DNA from: Chitinophagaceae bacterium
GTDB taxonomy: Bacteria > Bacteroidota > Bacteroidia > Chitinophagales > Chitinophagaceae
Direction: 5' to 3'
DNA: 7,802 nucleotides
NCBI GenBank assembly: GCA_025455245.1
Contig: JALOMX010000083.1
Location: forward strand, 1 to 7,802
Shown: one piece after another, positions 1-6,044 of the stretch
How positions within the stretch are numbered: the stretch's first letter is position 1
Layout of the letters: each line of letters starts with the position of its first letter
The notes under the pieces: model-generated
Told to the model about the DNA's origin: nothing
Databases searched by the model: none
What the model saw: the letters and a program-made list of their open reading frames with translations, nothing else
Position numbers and translations under genes: made by a program

Positions 1-20
1 TAGCATTACCCTATAAAACT

Positions 21-257
21 ATGGCTCAACAGCTATTGGCAATAGCCAAGAAATGTAAAAAGCTCTCAAATAAAGAGTTATCCAAAAACCAACATACATT
101 TATCGAAACGGCGGAACAACTTAGAAGTGCCTTGCGATATTTTTCAGAGAACATGCAGTCTGCAGATCACCTACTAGTGGATGAATTTGGCTCAATAATA
201 GGAAGTGTCGGATGCTTACTAATTGCCCTATCAAAAGAGGATAAATGGAAATTTTAA
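21..257 (+). CDS. Small hypothetical protein, possibly the C-terminal end of a longer gene
   Basis: I do not recognise this 78-residue product. It is lysine-rich near its N-terminus, probably helical in the first half, and has a short hydrophobic stretch near the C-terminus (SIIGSVGCLLIAL, about residues 58-70) that is too short and too late to be a signal peptide. The ATG at 21 is only the first in-frame methionine: the frame stays open through bases 3-20 (reading ALPYKT) to the window edge, so the true start may lie outside and this may be a gene tail. No Shine-Dalgarno is visible before the ATG. It converges with dxr, with 42 bases between the two stop codons and no convincing terminator. 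It is open and overlaps no other gene, which favours a real coding region, but no motif supports a function. Confidence 0.45.
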   Translation: MAQQLLAIAKKCKKLSNKELSKNQHTFIETAEQLRSALRYFSENMQSADHLLVDEFGSIIGSVGCLLIALSKEDKWKF

Positions 258-299
258 GCACCCGGTATCCCCGATTTTTCCGGAAATATCTGCCAAACC

Positions 300-1451
300 C
301 TATAATTTAACCAGTTCTGCAGCAAACTCCCTTGATTCTGCATCGCTGTTAAAGTAGTCTTCCAGCGTTGGTTCCTGAATAAACGGAACTTTTTGCATAG
401 CCTTTTCCACGACCACCATCATATCCAGAAAGCCTATCCTGTTCCTTAAAAATGCCCAAACGGCTATTTCATTGGCAGCATTCATCACACATGGCAGGTT
501 CCCTCCCCTGTTTAATGCTTCAATGGCCAGGGCCAGGTTTCTGAAAGTACGTGTATCCGGCTCTTCAAAACTGAGCGTATCAAATTTTCTGAAATCGAAA
601 CGTGGAAAGCTGTTTTTGATCCTTTGAGGGAATCCGAGGGCATACTGAATAGGAAGTTTCATGTCGGGCAAACCCATTTGCGCCTTGATGCTGCCATCCT
701 CAAACTGAACCATGCTGTGGATTATGCTTTGAGGATGAATGACCACCTGAACCTGTTCCGGTTTCAGGCCAAAAAGCCATTTCGCCTCTATCATTTCAAG
801 TCCCTTATTCATCAGGGTTGCACTATCAATGGTTATTTTGGCACCCATGCTCCAGTTAGGATGCTGCAGGGCATGGTCACGCTTTACATTAACCAGGAAA
901 TTTGGCTTTTTTCCTCTGAAAGGCCCGCCGCTTGCGGTCAGAATGATCTTTTCAATGGGGTTGCGCATTTCGCCTACAAGGCACTGAAAGATAGCACTGT
1001 GTTCACTGTCAACAGGAATCAGGGCCGACCCGGTTTGTCTTGCCTTTTTTACCATAATATCGCCGGCTACCACGAGCGTTTCCTTGTTGGCAAGCGCAAT
1101 AACTTTTCCGCACTCAATAGCTTTCAGGGTAGGTTTCAGACCTGCATAGCCTACAATAGCGGCAAGCATGATGTCGTAGGTATCCATCCCGGCCGCCTGT
1201 TCAAGCGCTTCCTCACCTGCAAAAACCTTAATATCTTCCTTTTGTAAAGCTTCCTTTACTACAGAATATTTTGCTTCTTCAACCACCACTACCACATTGG
1301 GTTTAAACTCCAATGCCTGCTTGATAAGCAGGTCGCTGTTGCTGTGGGCAGTCAATACTTCCACCGAAAACCGTTCAGGGTTAGCCCTTACCACATCAAG
1401 TGCCTGTGTGCCAATGCTGCCCGTTGATCCAAATATTGCAATACGTTTCAC
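300..1451 (-). CDS. dxr: 1-deoxy-D-xylulose 5-phosphate reductoisomerase (Dxr/IspC)
   Basis: This cytoplasmic enzyme converts 1-deoxy-D-xylulose 5-phosphate to 2-C-methyl-D-erythritol 4-phosphate with NADPH and a divalent metal, the first committed step of the MEP isoprenoid pathway. At 383 residues it has the usual family length. The NADPH-binding loop GSTGSIG lies at residues 8-14 and LANKETLVVAGD at 120-131. The metal ligands are visible as D148 and E150 (PVDSEHS) and E219 (NKGLEMIEA). Substrate contacts appear in TASGGPF (172-178), HPNWSMG (197-203) and N215/K216. All expected catalytic residues are present, so it should be active. The start codon is GTG (minus-strand bases 1451-1449), giving the canonical opening MKRIAIFGSTGSIG; no upstream start is needed. 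It follows the GH3-family gene by 30 bases on the same strand and is probably co-transcribed with it. Confidence 0.97.
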   Translation of the reverse strand: MKRIAIFGSTGSIGTQALDVVRANPERFSVEVLTAHSNSDLLIKQALEFKPNVVVVVEEAKYSVVKEALQKEDIKVFAGEEALEQAAGMDTYDIMLAAIVGYAGLKPTLKAIECGKVIALANKETLVVAGDIMVKKARQTGSALIPVDSEHSAIFQCLVGEMRNPIEKIILTASGGPFRGKKPNFLVNVKRDHALQHPNWSMGAKITIDSATLMNKGLEMIEAKWLFGLKPEQVQVVIHPQSIIHSMVQFEDGSIKAQMGLPDMKLPIQYALGFPQRIKNSFPRFDFRKFDTLSFEEPDTRTFRNLALAIEALNRGGNLPCVMNAANEIAVWAFLRNRIGFLDMMVVVEKAMQKVPFIQEPTLEDYFNSDAESREFAAELVKL

Positions 1452-1481
1452 AATTATTCTCGTCTTTCTATTATTAAAAAA

Positions 1482-2978
1482 TCAATTCAACCGATATGGT
1501 TCAAGTCCCTCTGCAACCCTTCGGTCGTTGCTCAATCGCGGAACTTTGTTTTGGCCGCCTAATTTCCCGATACTTTTTAAATATTCAATAAAGCCACCCT
1601 GCCGTACCGGAACAATTTGAAGCCTGCGGAGTATATTCCCACTTATCAGGTCATCGTAATATACATTTTTCTGCCTTAATGCTTCATCTATTTTGTCAGC
1701 AAATGCATTTACATCATGGGGCATTTTGTCGAACTCGATCCACCATTGATGAAAGCTCTGACCCTCATCCGGTGCAATAAAAGGCGCTACACTAAATTCG
1801 GCAATGCCTGCCTCCAGATGTGTTGCTGCTTCTGTTATGGCATATTCAACTTCTTCGGCAATAACATGCTCCCCAAAAGCGCTAATAAATTGTTTTGTCC
1901 TTCCGGTTACGACAAGACGGTAAGGATTTGTGCTTACAAAACGTACCGTGTCGCCAATATTGTACCCCCAAAGACCCGCATTACTGTTTACGATTAAGGC
2001 ATAATTTACTCCCGTTTTCACTTCGGATAATGGTAAACGGGCAGGATTTTCAGATTCGATTTCATGGGCAGGCACAAACTCATAAAAAATACCGCTGTTG
2101 GTATTCAGCAATAGCCCCTCCTCGCTTTGAGAATCCTGAAAAGCAAAAAACCCTTCAGACGCAGGAAAAGTTTCAATGGTATCCACCTTTCTCCCGATGG
2201 CATCAAAAAGCCTTTGCCGGTAAGGTTCAAAATTTACCCCACCATGTACCAGCACATTAAAATTGGGGAACAATTCACCTACCTTTTTGCCCGATTTTTC
2301 TGTCAGGCGGTCAAAATACATCTGCATCCAGGGTGGAATACCACTGATGAGTGTCATATTTTGCTGAATGGTCTCAGCAACTATTCTATCAAGTTTGGAT
2401 TCCCAATCCTCTATGCAATTGGTTTCATAGGATGGTAACTGATTGGTTCTTAAATATTGAGGAACATGGTGGTTCACTATGCCGCTTAACCTTCCGGTGG
2501 GGATGTCGGCTATCCTTTCCAATTCAGGACTTCCGCTCAGAAAAATCACTTTTCCGGAAGGGAAACCATAATTTCCGGTTTCTACCATATAACAGGCAAG
2601 GGCATTGCGGGCAGAATTGATGTGGTTCGGAATAGAATCTTTGGTAATAGGAATGTACTTAACCCCGCTTGTTGTGCCGCTCGTTTTAGCAAAATAAATA
2701 GGTTTACCCTTCCAGAGTACATTATGCTTGCCCTGTTTTATTTGTTCGATGTAAGGCTTTAGTGCCTCATAATCCCTGATGGGCACGGCTTTTTTAAAAT
2801 CGTCATAAGTCTTGATATCGGCAAACCCATGGTCTTTCCCGAAAACGGTTTTTTTGCCCACGGTCGTAAGATTCCTGAAAATTGAATCCTGATCAGCAAC
2901 AGCGGACTCCATACCTTTTCGGATTTGCCGGGCAATGTAACCGGCAAACGGACGGGCAAGCAAGGACTTTATATTCAT
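1482..2978 (-). CDS. GH3 auxin-responsive promoter family protein (acyl-adenylating enzyme, putative acyl-acid amido synthetase)
   Basis: The 498-residue product belongs to the bacterial branch of the GH3 family. Plant members adenylate a carboxylic acid such as jasmonate or indole-acetate and transfer it to an amino acid; the bacterial substrate is unknown. The nucleotide-binding signatures are all recognisable: the phosphate loop TSGTTSGVKYIP (residues 99-110), FPASEGFF (271-278), the YNIGD motif (339-343, with the ATP-ribose-binding aspartate D343), the hinge GRTKQFISAFGEH (359-371), and a C-terminal GGQNKVPRL with candidate catalytic lysine K478. Nothing suggests truncation. I chose the ATG at 2978 (MNIKSLLARP) over an in-frame ATG 39 bases upstream because the upstream start lies outside the conserved part and would overlap the putative promoter palindromes. 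No signal peptide or membrane segment is seen. It reads away from rplU and into dxr, 30 bases downstream. Family assignment is firm; reaction and pathway are not. Confidence 0.93.
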   Translation of the reverse strand: MNIKSLLARPFAGYIARQIRKGMESAVADQDSIFRNLTTVGKKTVFGKDHGFADIKTYDDFKKAVPIRDYEALKPYIEQIKQGKHNVLWKGKPIYFAKTSGTTSGVKYIPITKDSIPNHINSARNALACYMVETGNYGFPSGKVIFLSGSPELERIADIPTGRLSGIVNHHVPQYLRTNQLPSYETNCIEDWESKLDRIVAETIQQNMTLISGIPPWMQMYFDRLTEKSGKKVGELFPNFNVLVHGGVNFEPYRQRLFDAIGRKVDTIETFPASEGFFAFQDSQSEEGLLLNTNSGIFYEFVPAHEIESENPARLPLSEVKTGVNYALIVNSNAGLWGYNIGDTVRFVSTNPYRLVVTGRTKQFISAFGEHVIAEEVEYAITEAATHLEAGIAEFSVAPFIAPDEGQSFHQWWIEFDKMPHDVNAFADKIDEALRQKNVYYDDLISGNILRRLQIVPVRQGGFIEYLKSIGKLGGQNKVPRLSNDRRVAEGLEPYRLN

Positions 2979-2992
2979 GGTAAAATTAAGAA

Positions 2993-3017
2993 GGCAAATA
3001 TATTTGCCCCGGGGCAA
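2993..3017. repeat. Two overlapping perfect palindromes, candidate operator
   Basis: GGCAAATATATTTGCC (2993-3008) is a perfect 16-base palindrome, and TTGCCCCGGGGCAA (3004-3017) is a perfect 14-base palindrome sharing the TTGCC half-site. The result is three half-sites in alternating orientation (GGCAA, TTGCC, GGCAA), and the two dyad centres are 10 bases apart, about one helical turn. The element covers the candidate -7 box of the GH3 gene. It resembles a binding site for dimeric regulators, but no regulator is encoded nearby and its function is inference. Confidence 0.5.
2995..3002 (-). promoter_or_regulatory. Possible -7 element for the GH3-dxr operon
   Basis: On the minus strand these bases read TATATTTG, an exact match to the Bacteroidota -7 consensus TAnnTTTG, 17-24 bases before the GH3 start codon. 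A TTG lies 12 bases upstream, which is shorter than the usual spacer, so the -33 element is unconvincing. The element is embedded in a perfect palindrome, and the same eight bases can also be read on the plus strand at 2999-3006. Confidence 0.4.
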
Positions 3018-3075
3018 GATAAGGGCTTAAAAATTACCTTCATTTTACCCCCGCTATATTTTTAGCAAAAAAATG

Positions 3076-3105
3076 TTTGATAAAAGGAAAAAATGCCTAC
3101 TTTTG
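3076..3105 (+). promoter_or_regulatory. Promoter of rplU-rpmA (Bacteroidota type)
   Basis: TTTG at 3076-3079 and TACTTTTG at 3098-3105 match the -33 (TTTG) and -7 (TAnnTTTG) elements used by the primary sigma factor of Bacteroidota, with an 18-base spacer. Transcription would start near 3110, leaving a leader of roughly 15-20 bases before the rplU start. This placement also argues against the in-frame ATG at 3077, which lies inside the promoter. Confidence 0.75.
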
Positions 3106-3127
3106 CGTCCCCAAAATAGGAATGAAC

Positions 3128-3433
3128 ATGTTTGCAGTAGTAAAAATAGCCGGACAGCAATTTAAAGTTAGCGAAGGACAGCAACTTTTTGTACCACAGA
3201 TTGAAGGTAAAACCGGTGATAAGGTAACTTTTTCTGATGTACTGTTGGTCGACAACAACGGTACCTTGCAGGTTGGCGAAAACGTTACTGCAAGCGTTAA
3301 CGCAGAAATCGTAAATGAATTGGTGCAAGGTGATAAAGTGATAGCCTTCAAAATGAAGCGTCGTAAAGGTTTCCGCAAAAAAATCGGTCATCGCACCCAT
3401 TTCACTCAAATTAAAATTGAAAGCATTGCCTGA
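3128..3433 (+). CDS. rplU: 50S ribosomal protein L21
   Basis: L21 binds 23S rRNA in the large ribosomal subunit. The 101-residue product opens with MFAVVKIAGQQFKV, matching the family's usual start, and ends with the basic rRNA-binding segment KMKRRKGFRKKIGHRTHFTQIKIE (about residues 75-98), the L21 signature. Length is close to the typical 103 residues. I prefer the ATG at 3128; an ATG two codons earlier at 3122 (MNMF) is equally possible from the DNA, since the weak purine stretch ataggaa at 3116-3122 lies nearer the former. The ATG at 3077 is rejected because it would lie in the promoter and add non-conserved residues. The gene is followed after 49 bases by rpmA, the classic L21-L27 pair, and the two probably share one transcript. 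Confidence 0.96.
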   Translation: MFAVVKIAGQQFKVSEGQQLFVPQIEGKTGDKVTFSDVLLVDNNGTLQVGENVTASVNAEIVNELVQGDKVIAFKMKRRKGFRKKIGHRTHFTQIKIESIA

Positions 3434-3482
3434 GTCCGTTTTCTGACGAAGGATTACAGATACAAAATTTAACTTATACGTT

Positions 3483-3743
3483 ATGGCTCACAAAAAAGGG
3501 GAAGGTTCCGTAAAAAATGGTCGCGATTCGCAAAGCAAGCGTTTAGGCGTTAAAATATTTGGTGGTCAGCCTGCAATTGCCGGTAACATTCTGGTACGTC
3601 AACGCGGCACCGTTTATCATCCCGGAAAAAATGTTGGTGTTGGAAAAGACTTTACGCTTTTTGCACTTACCGATGGATTGGTTGAGTTTAAAAAGGGTAG
3701 AGAAAACAGAACGTTCGTTTCTGTTTTGCCAATAGCTGAATAA
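3483..3743 (+). CDS. rpmA: 50S ribosomal protein L27
   Basis: L27 sits at the base of the central protuberance, with its N-terminal tail reaching the peptidyl-transferase centre. The 86-residue product starts [20 protein letters not shown] and contains the family signature [23 protein letters not shown] (about residues 40-62). The N-terminus begins directly with the functional MAHKKG tail, so there is no N-terminal extension of the sort removed by the Prp protease in Firmicutes. The start has no Shine-Dalgarno, only an A/T-rich leader, as is common in Bacteroidota. It is the second gene of the rplU operon and is followed by a strong intrinsic terminator 27 bases after its stop codon. Confidence 0.97.
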   Translation: MAHKKGEGSVKNGRDSQSKRLGVKIFGGQPAIAGNILVRQRGTVYHPGKNVGVGKDFTLFALTDGLVEFKKGRENRTFVSVLPIAE

Positions 3744-3770
3744 TTTTTTTAAGGAAAAATATTTGTTTTG

Positions 3771-3796
3771 AAGAGGTAGTTATCTACCTCTTTTTT
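3771..3796 (+). terminator. Intrinsic terminator of rplU-rpmA
   Basis: AAGAGGTAG (3771-3779) pairs perfectly with CTACCTCTT (3784-3792) around a 4-base loop, and the stem runs into a T tract reaching 3796. It lies just past the rpmA stop codon and separates the ribosomal operon from the KAAP-repeat gene. Confidence 0.88.
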
Positions 3797-3830
3797 CGTT
3801 TGGTGGAAAACAAGTGCAAAAAAAATGCAG

Positions 3831-3856
3831 TTGCTATTAAAAAAAATTTAATTTTA
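3831..3856 (+). promoter_or_regulatory. Weak candidate promoter of the KAAP-repeat gene
   Basis: TTG at 3831-3833 and TAATTTTA at 3849-3856 resemble the Bacteroidota -33 and -7 elements, but the -7 box lacks the final G and the spacer is only 15 bases. A promoter must lie in 3797-3888 if the gene is transcribed separately, because a strong terminator ends the preceding operon. Two runs of eight A (3818-3825 and 3839-3846) flank the -33 candidate. Confidence 0.35.
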
Positions 3857-3888
3857 CAAGACTTATTAACCAATTAAATTGTACAAGT

Positions 3889-4137
3889 ATGGCAACTGCA
3901 AAGAAAGCCGCGCCTAAGAAGGCTGCAAAGAAAGCCGCTCCTAAGAAGGCTGCTCCTAAGAAAGCTGCTCCTAAGAAAGCCGCTCCGAAAAAAGCCGCTC
4001 CTAAGAAGGCTGCTCCTAAAAAAGCCGCACCTAAGAAAGCTGCTCCTAAGAAAGCCGCACCTAAGAAGGCTGCACCTAAGAAGGCCGCTCCTAAAAAAGC
4101 TGCTCCTAAAAAGGCCGCTGCAAAAAAGGCTAAATAA
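3889..4137 (+). CDS. Histone H1-like lysine/alanine/proline repeat protein
   Basis: The 82-residue product uses only five amino acids (33 K, 34 A, 13 P, one M, one T). After MATA come one KKAAP unit, a KKAA unit lacking proline, twelve consecutive KKAAP units (residues 14-73) and the tail KKAAAKKAK. This resembles the C-terminal tails of eukaryotic histone H1 and bacterial H1-like proteins such as the KPAA-repeat domain of Pseudomonas AlgP or the Chlamydia and Bordetella H1 homologues, which bind DNA through charge. There is no globular domain and no acidic or aromatic residue. The likely role is nucleoid binding or condensation, an inference from composition. The ATG at 3889 follows an A/T-rich leader with no Shine-Dalgarno. 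The gene is flanked by terminators on both sides and is therefore probably a single-gene transcript. Antisense frames here are only mirror images of the repeat. Confidence 0.85.
   Translation: MATAKKAAPKKAAKKAAPKKAAPKKAAPKKAAPKKAAPKKAAPKKAAPKKAAPKKAAPKKAAPKKAAPKKAAPKKAAAKKAK
3901..4107 (+). repeat. 15-base coding tandem repeat (KKAAP units)
   Basis: Imperfect 15-base units of the type AAGAAAGCYGCTCCT encode thirteen KKAAP units, with one 12-base unit lacking the proline codon after the first. The copies differ almost only at third positions (AAG/AAA, GCT/GCC/GCA, CCT and one CCG), so the amino-acid sequence is more uniform than the DNA. Copy number can be expected to vary between strains. 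Confidence 0.9.
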
Positions 4138-4170
4138 AAGCACTATCGCTTTTAGTACAATTAATCTTTC

Positions 4171-4198
4171 ATCCCCGCACAAGTTGCGGGGATTTTTT
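4171..4198 (+). terminator. Intrinsic terminator of the KAAP-repeat gene
   Basis: ATCCCCGCA (4171-4179) pairs perfectly with TGCGGGGAT (4185-4193) around a 5-base loop, and six T follow (4193-4198). It lies 33 bases after the stop codon, between the KAAP gene and polX. Confidence 0.9.
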
Positions 4199-4312
4199 AT
4201 TTGCATACATAAGCTTTAGCTTCGCTCCCCTACCGTATCTATCGCTTTTTACATATTTCAAATAAGGCCAAATCTGAATAACATCTTCTAACTAATCATT
4301 TTAAATCACCAT
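4199..4312. other. Upstream region of polX without a clear promoter
   Basis: This stretch must hold the polX promoter if the preceding terminator is efficient. I find no good TTTG/TAnnTTTG pair; the nearest is an A/T-rich segment around 4249-4265 lacking the final G of the -7 box. A short inverted repeat AAGCTTTAGCTT occurs near 4210-4221. No tRNA, small RNA or reading frame stands out. Confidence 0.4.
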
Positions 4313-5998
4313 ATGACCAACGAAAGCATTGCCGAACATTTTGATCTGTTATCAAAACTGATGGATATCCATGCAGATAATAGCTTTAAGAGTAAATCAT
4401 ACGCCAATGCTGCGTTTCAGATAGATCGGCTGCCGCAACAACTGGCAGAATTGGATAAAAAAGAATGGGCGGGACTAAAAGGTATAGGGGCCAATATTGC
4501 AGCAAAAATTGACGAACTTCTGACCACCGGCAAACTGACTGTGCTGGATGAATACATTGCCAAAACTCCGGAGGGTGTTATAGAATTTCTTCGGATAAAA
4601 GGTCTTGGTCCCAAAAAAATACATACTGTCTGGAAGGAAATGGAAATTGAATCCATCGGAGAATTACTCTATGCCTGCAACGAAAACAGACTGGTCCTTT
4701 ACAAAGGATTTGGTGAAAAAACACAGCAGAATGTTAAGGACGCCATTCTTTTTATGATGGCTCAGCAAGGCAAGTTCCTGTATCAGCAGGCCGAAGCTTT
4801 TGCATTGTTATATGAACAAAAATTAAAAGATATATTCAAGGAATCATTTATCGGCATAACCGGTGGCATGCGCAGGCACGATGACATTATCAGCGGGATT
4901 GATTTTCTGATTGCTTTACCGGCGGGTGATATTGTCAACATCATGCAGACGACAGGCCATCATTGCAATCATGAAGCAGACGAATTGGTCTATCCTATGG
5001 AAAATGCACCATCCCTCGTTCTTCATAGCTGCAACAGCAGCAACAAGGGAAGCCGTTTGATGATGACTACCGGCCATGAAACTTTTTTAAAATGGGTGCA
5101 ACAAAAAACAGGAACAACCCTCGAAGACACATCATATGAAAATGAAGAAGAAATTTTCAAGGAGGCTAATCTTCCCTTTATTCTTCCCCAACACAGGGAA
5201 ACATCTGTTGACGAAAATTACTACCGGAAATATTCAACGCTTCAGCAGGCAGATGTATCTTCCATAAAAGCAATCATACACAGCCACAGTAAATGGAGCG
5301 ATGGAAGCCATAGCCTAGAAGAGATGGCCATGGCTGCAAAGGATAAAGGCTTTGAATATCTTGTAATAAGCGACCATAGCAAGGCTGCAACCTATGCAGG
5401 AGGACTTTCGGTGGAAAGGGTATTTCAGCAGCAGGAAGAGATTGACAGACTCAATAGATCGCTTGCGCCTTTCAAAATCTTTAAAAGCATTGAATGTGAT
5501 ATTTTAGGGAATGGTCAGCTTGATTATGATGATGATGTGCTTCAGTCTTTTGATCTTGTTATTGCATCTGTACATTCAAGCCTGAAAATGAGTGAGGAAA
5601 AAGCAATGCAACGGCTACTGACCGCTATTGAAAACCCTTACACGGTTATTCTCGGACATATGACGGGAAGGTTGCTCCTCAGCCGAAACGGATATCCCAT
5701 AGACCATAAAAAAATAATTGATGCCTGCGCCGCCAACAATGTGGTGATTGAATTAAATGCGCATCCGCGCCGGCTCGACATCGATTGGACATGGATACCA
5801 TACGCGCTTGAAAAAGAGGTGCTTATTTCCATTAACCCCGATGCCCACAGTATTGAAGGTTTTGATGATATTAAATACGGTTGCATTGCGGCAGAAAAAG
5901 CGTTGTTGCCTGCCGCTTCCAACCTGAGCAGTTTCCCGTTGCAGGATTTTGAACAGTGGCTCTATGATACCCGCGTGATGAAAGGAACACTGGGTTAA
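4313..5998 (+). CDS. polX: PolX-family protein (DNA polymerase X-like domain fused to PHP nuclease domain), polymerase site apparently degenerate
   Basis: The 561-residue product has the length and order of bacterial PolX, a cytoplasmic gap-filling repair polymerase with 3'-5' exonuclease. An N-terminal DNA-binding region carries helix-hairpin-helix motifs GLKGIGANIAAKI (54-66), IKGLGPKKI (95-103) and YKGFGEKT (130-137). The nucleotidyltransferase region follows (about 175-265), then the PHP domain (about 318-535). The PHP metal ligands all seem present: H323/H325 (HSHSKWSDG), D354/H355, E394, H421, H449, H484 and D510/H512. In the polymerase region, GGMRR (184-188) replaces GSxRR and SGID (194-197) replaces GDID, so the first catalytic aspartate is glycine (G195); the third (expected near 236 in the VDxR motif) also seems missing. 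From the sequence I infer an active nuclease or phosphoesterase with a non-catalytic polymerase fold. The ATG at 4313 has no Shine-Dalgarno. It converges with mazG, 36 bases separating the stop codons. Confidence 0.9.
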   Translation: MTNESIAEHFDLLSKLMDIHADNSFKSKSYANAAFQIDRLPQQLAELDKKEWAGLKGIGANIAAKIDELLTTGKLTVLDEYIAKTPEGVIEFLRIKGLGPKKIHTVWKEMEIESIGELLYACNENRLVLYKGFGEKTQQNVKDAILFMMAQQGKFLYQQAEAFALLYEQKLKDIFKESFIGITGGMRRHDDIISGIDFLIALPAGDIVNIMQTTGHHCNHEADELVYPMENAPSLVLHSCNSSNKGSRLMMTTGHETFLKWVQQKTGTTLEDTSYENEEEIFKEANLPFILPQHRETSVDENYYRKYSTLQQADVSSIKAIIHSHSKWSDGSHSLEEMAMAAKDKGFEYLVISDHSKAATYAGGLSVERVFQQQEEIDRLNRSLAPFKIFKSIECDILGNGQLDYDDDVLQSFDLVIASVHSSLKMSEEKAMQRLLTAIENPYTVILGHMTGRLLLSRNGYPIDHKKIIDACAANNVVIELNAHPRRLDIDWTWIPYALEKEVLISINPDAHSIEGFDDIKYGCIAAEKALLPAASNLSSFPLQDFEQWLYDTRVMKGTLG

Positions 5999-6006
5999 AG
6001 GTTTTT

Positions 6007-6044
6007 CCGGCCGGTTCATACACCGGGCCCGGTATTACCCGGCC
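6007..6044. repeat. GC-rich inverted repeats at the polX/mazG convergent junction
   Basis: GGCCGG (6009-6014) can pair with CCGGCC (6039-6044), and inside lies a perfect 12-base palindrome ACCGGGCCCGGT (6022-6033). The structure sits between two converging stop codons and overlaps the end of mazG. It could serve as a two-way transcription barrier, but it lacks a proper T tract on either side, so it is not called a terminator. Confidence 0.45.

Noticed and set aside
261..299. Possible terminator between the first reading frame and dxr
   Set aside because: Only a 10-base palindrome TTTCCGGAAA (277-286) and 4-base CCGG pairings are present, with no stable stem followed by a T tract.
624..1247. 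Long plus-strand open frame (207 codons) inside dxr
   Set aside because: It lies wholly antisense to a fully conserved dxr and its product has no recognisable domain; it is a mirror of the real gene's codon pattern.
3062..3409. Minus-strand frames opposite rplU (3062-3409 and 3097-3378)
   Set aside because: Both are antisense to ribosomal protein L21 and cover its promoter; neither shows a domain.
3901..4107. Possible CRISPR array or non-coding satellite
   Set aside because: The repeats are contiguous 15-base units without spacers, stay in frame and encode a uniform peptide.
3874..4206. Minus-strand open frame rich in Arg/Ser/Leu/Phe/Gly opposite the KAAP gene
   Set aside because: It is the reverse complement of the 15-base repeat and runs through the terminator hairpin; the plus-strand frame matches a known protein type.
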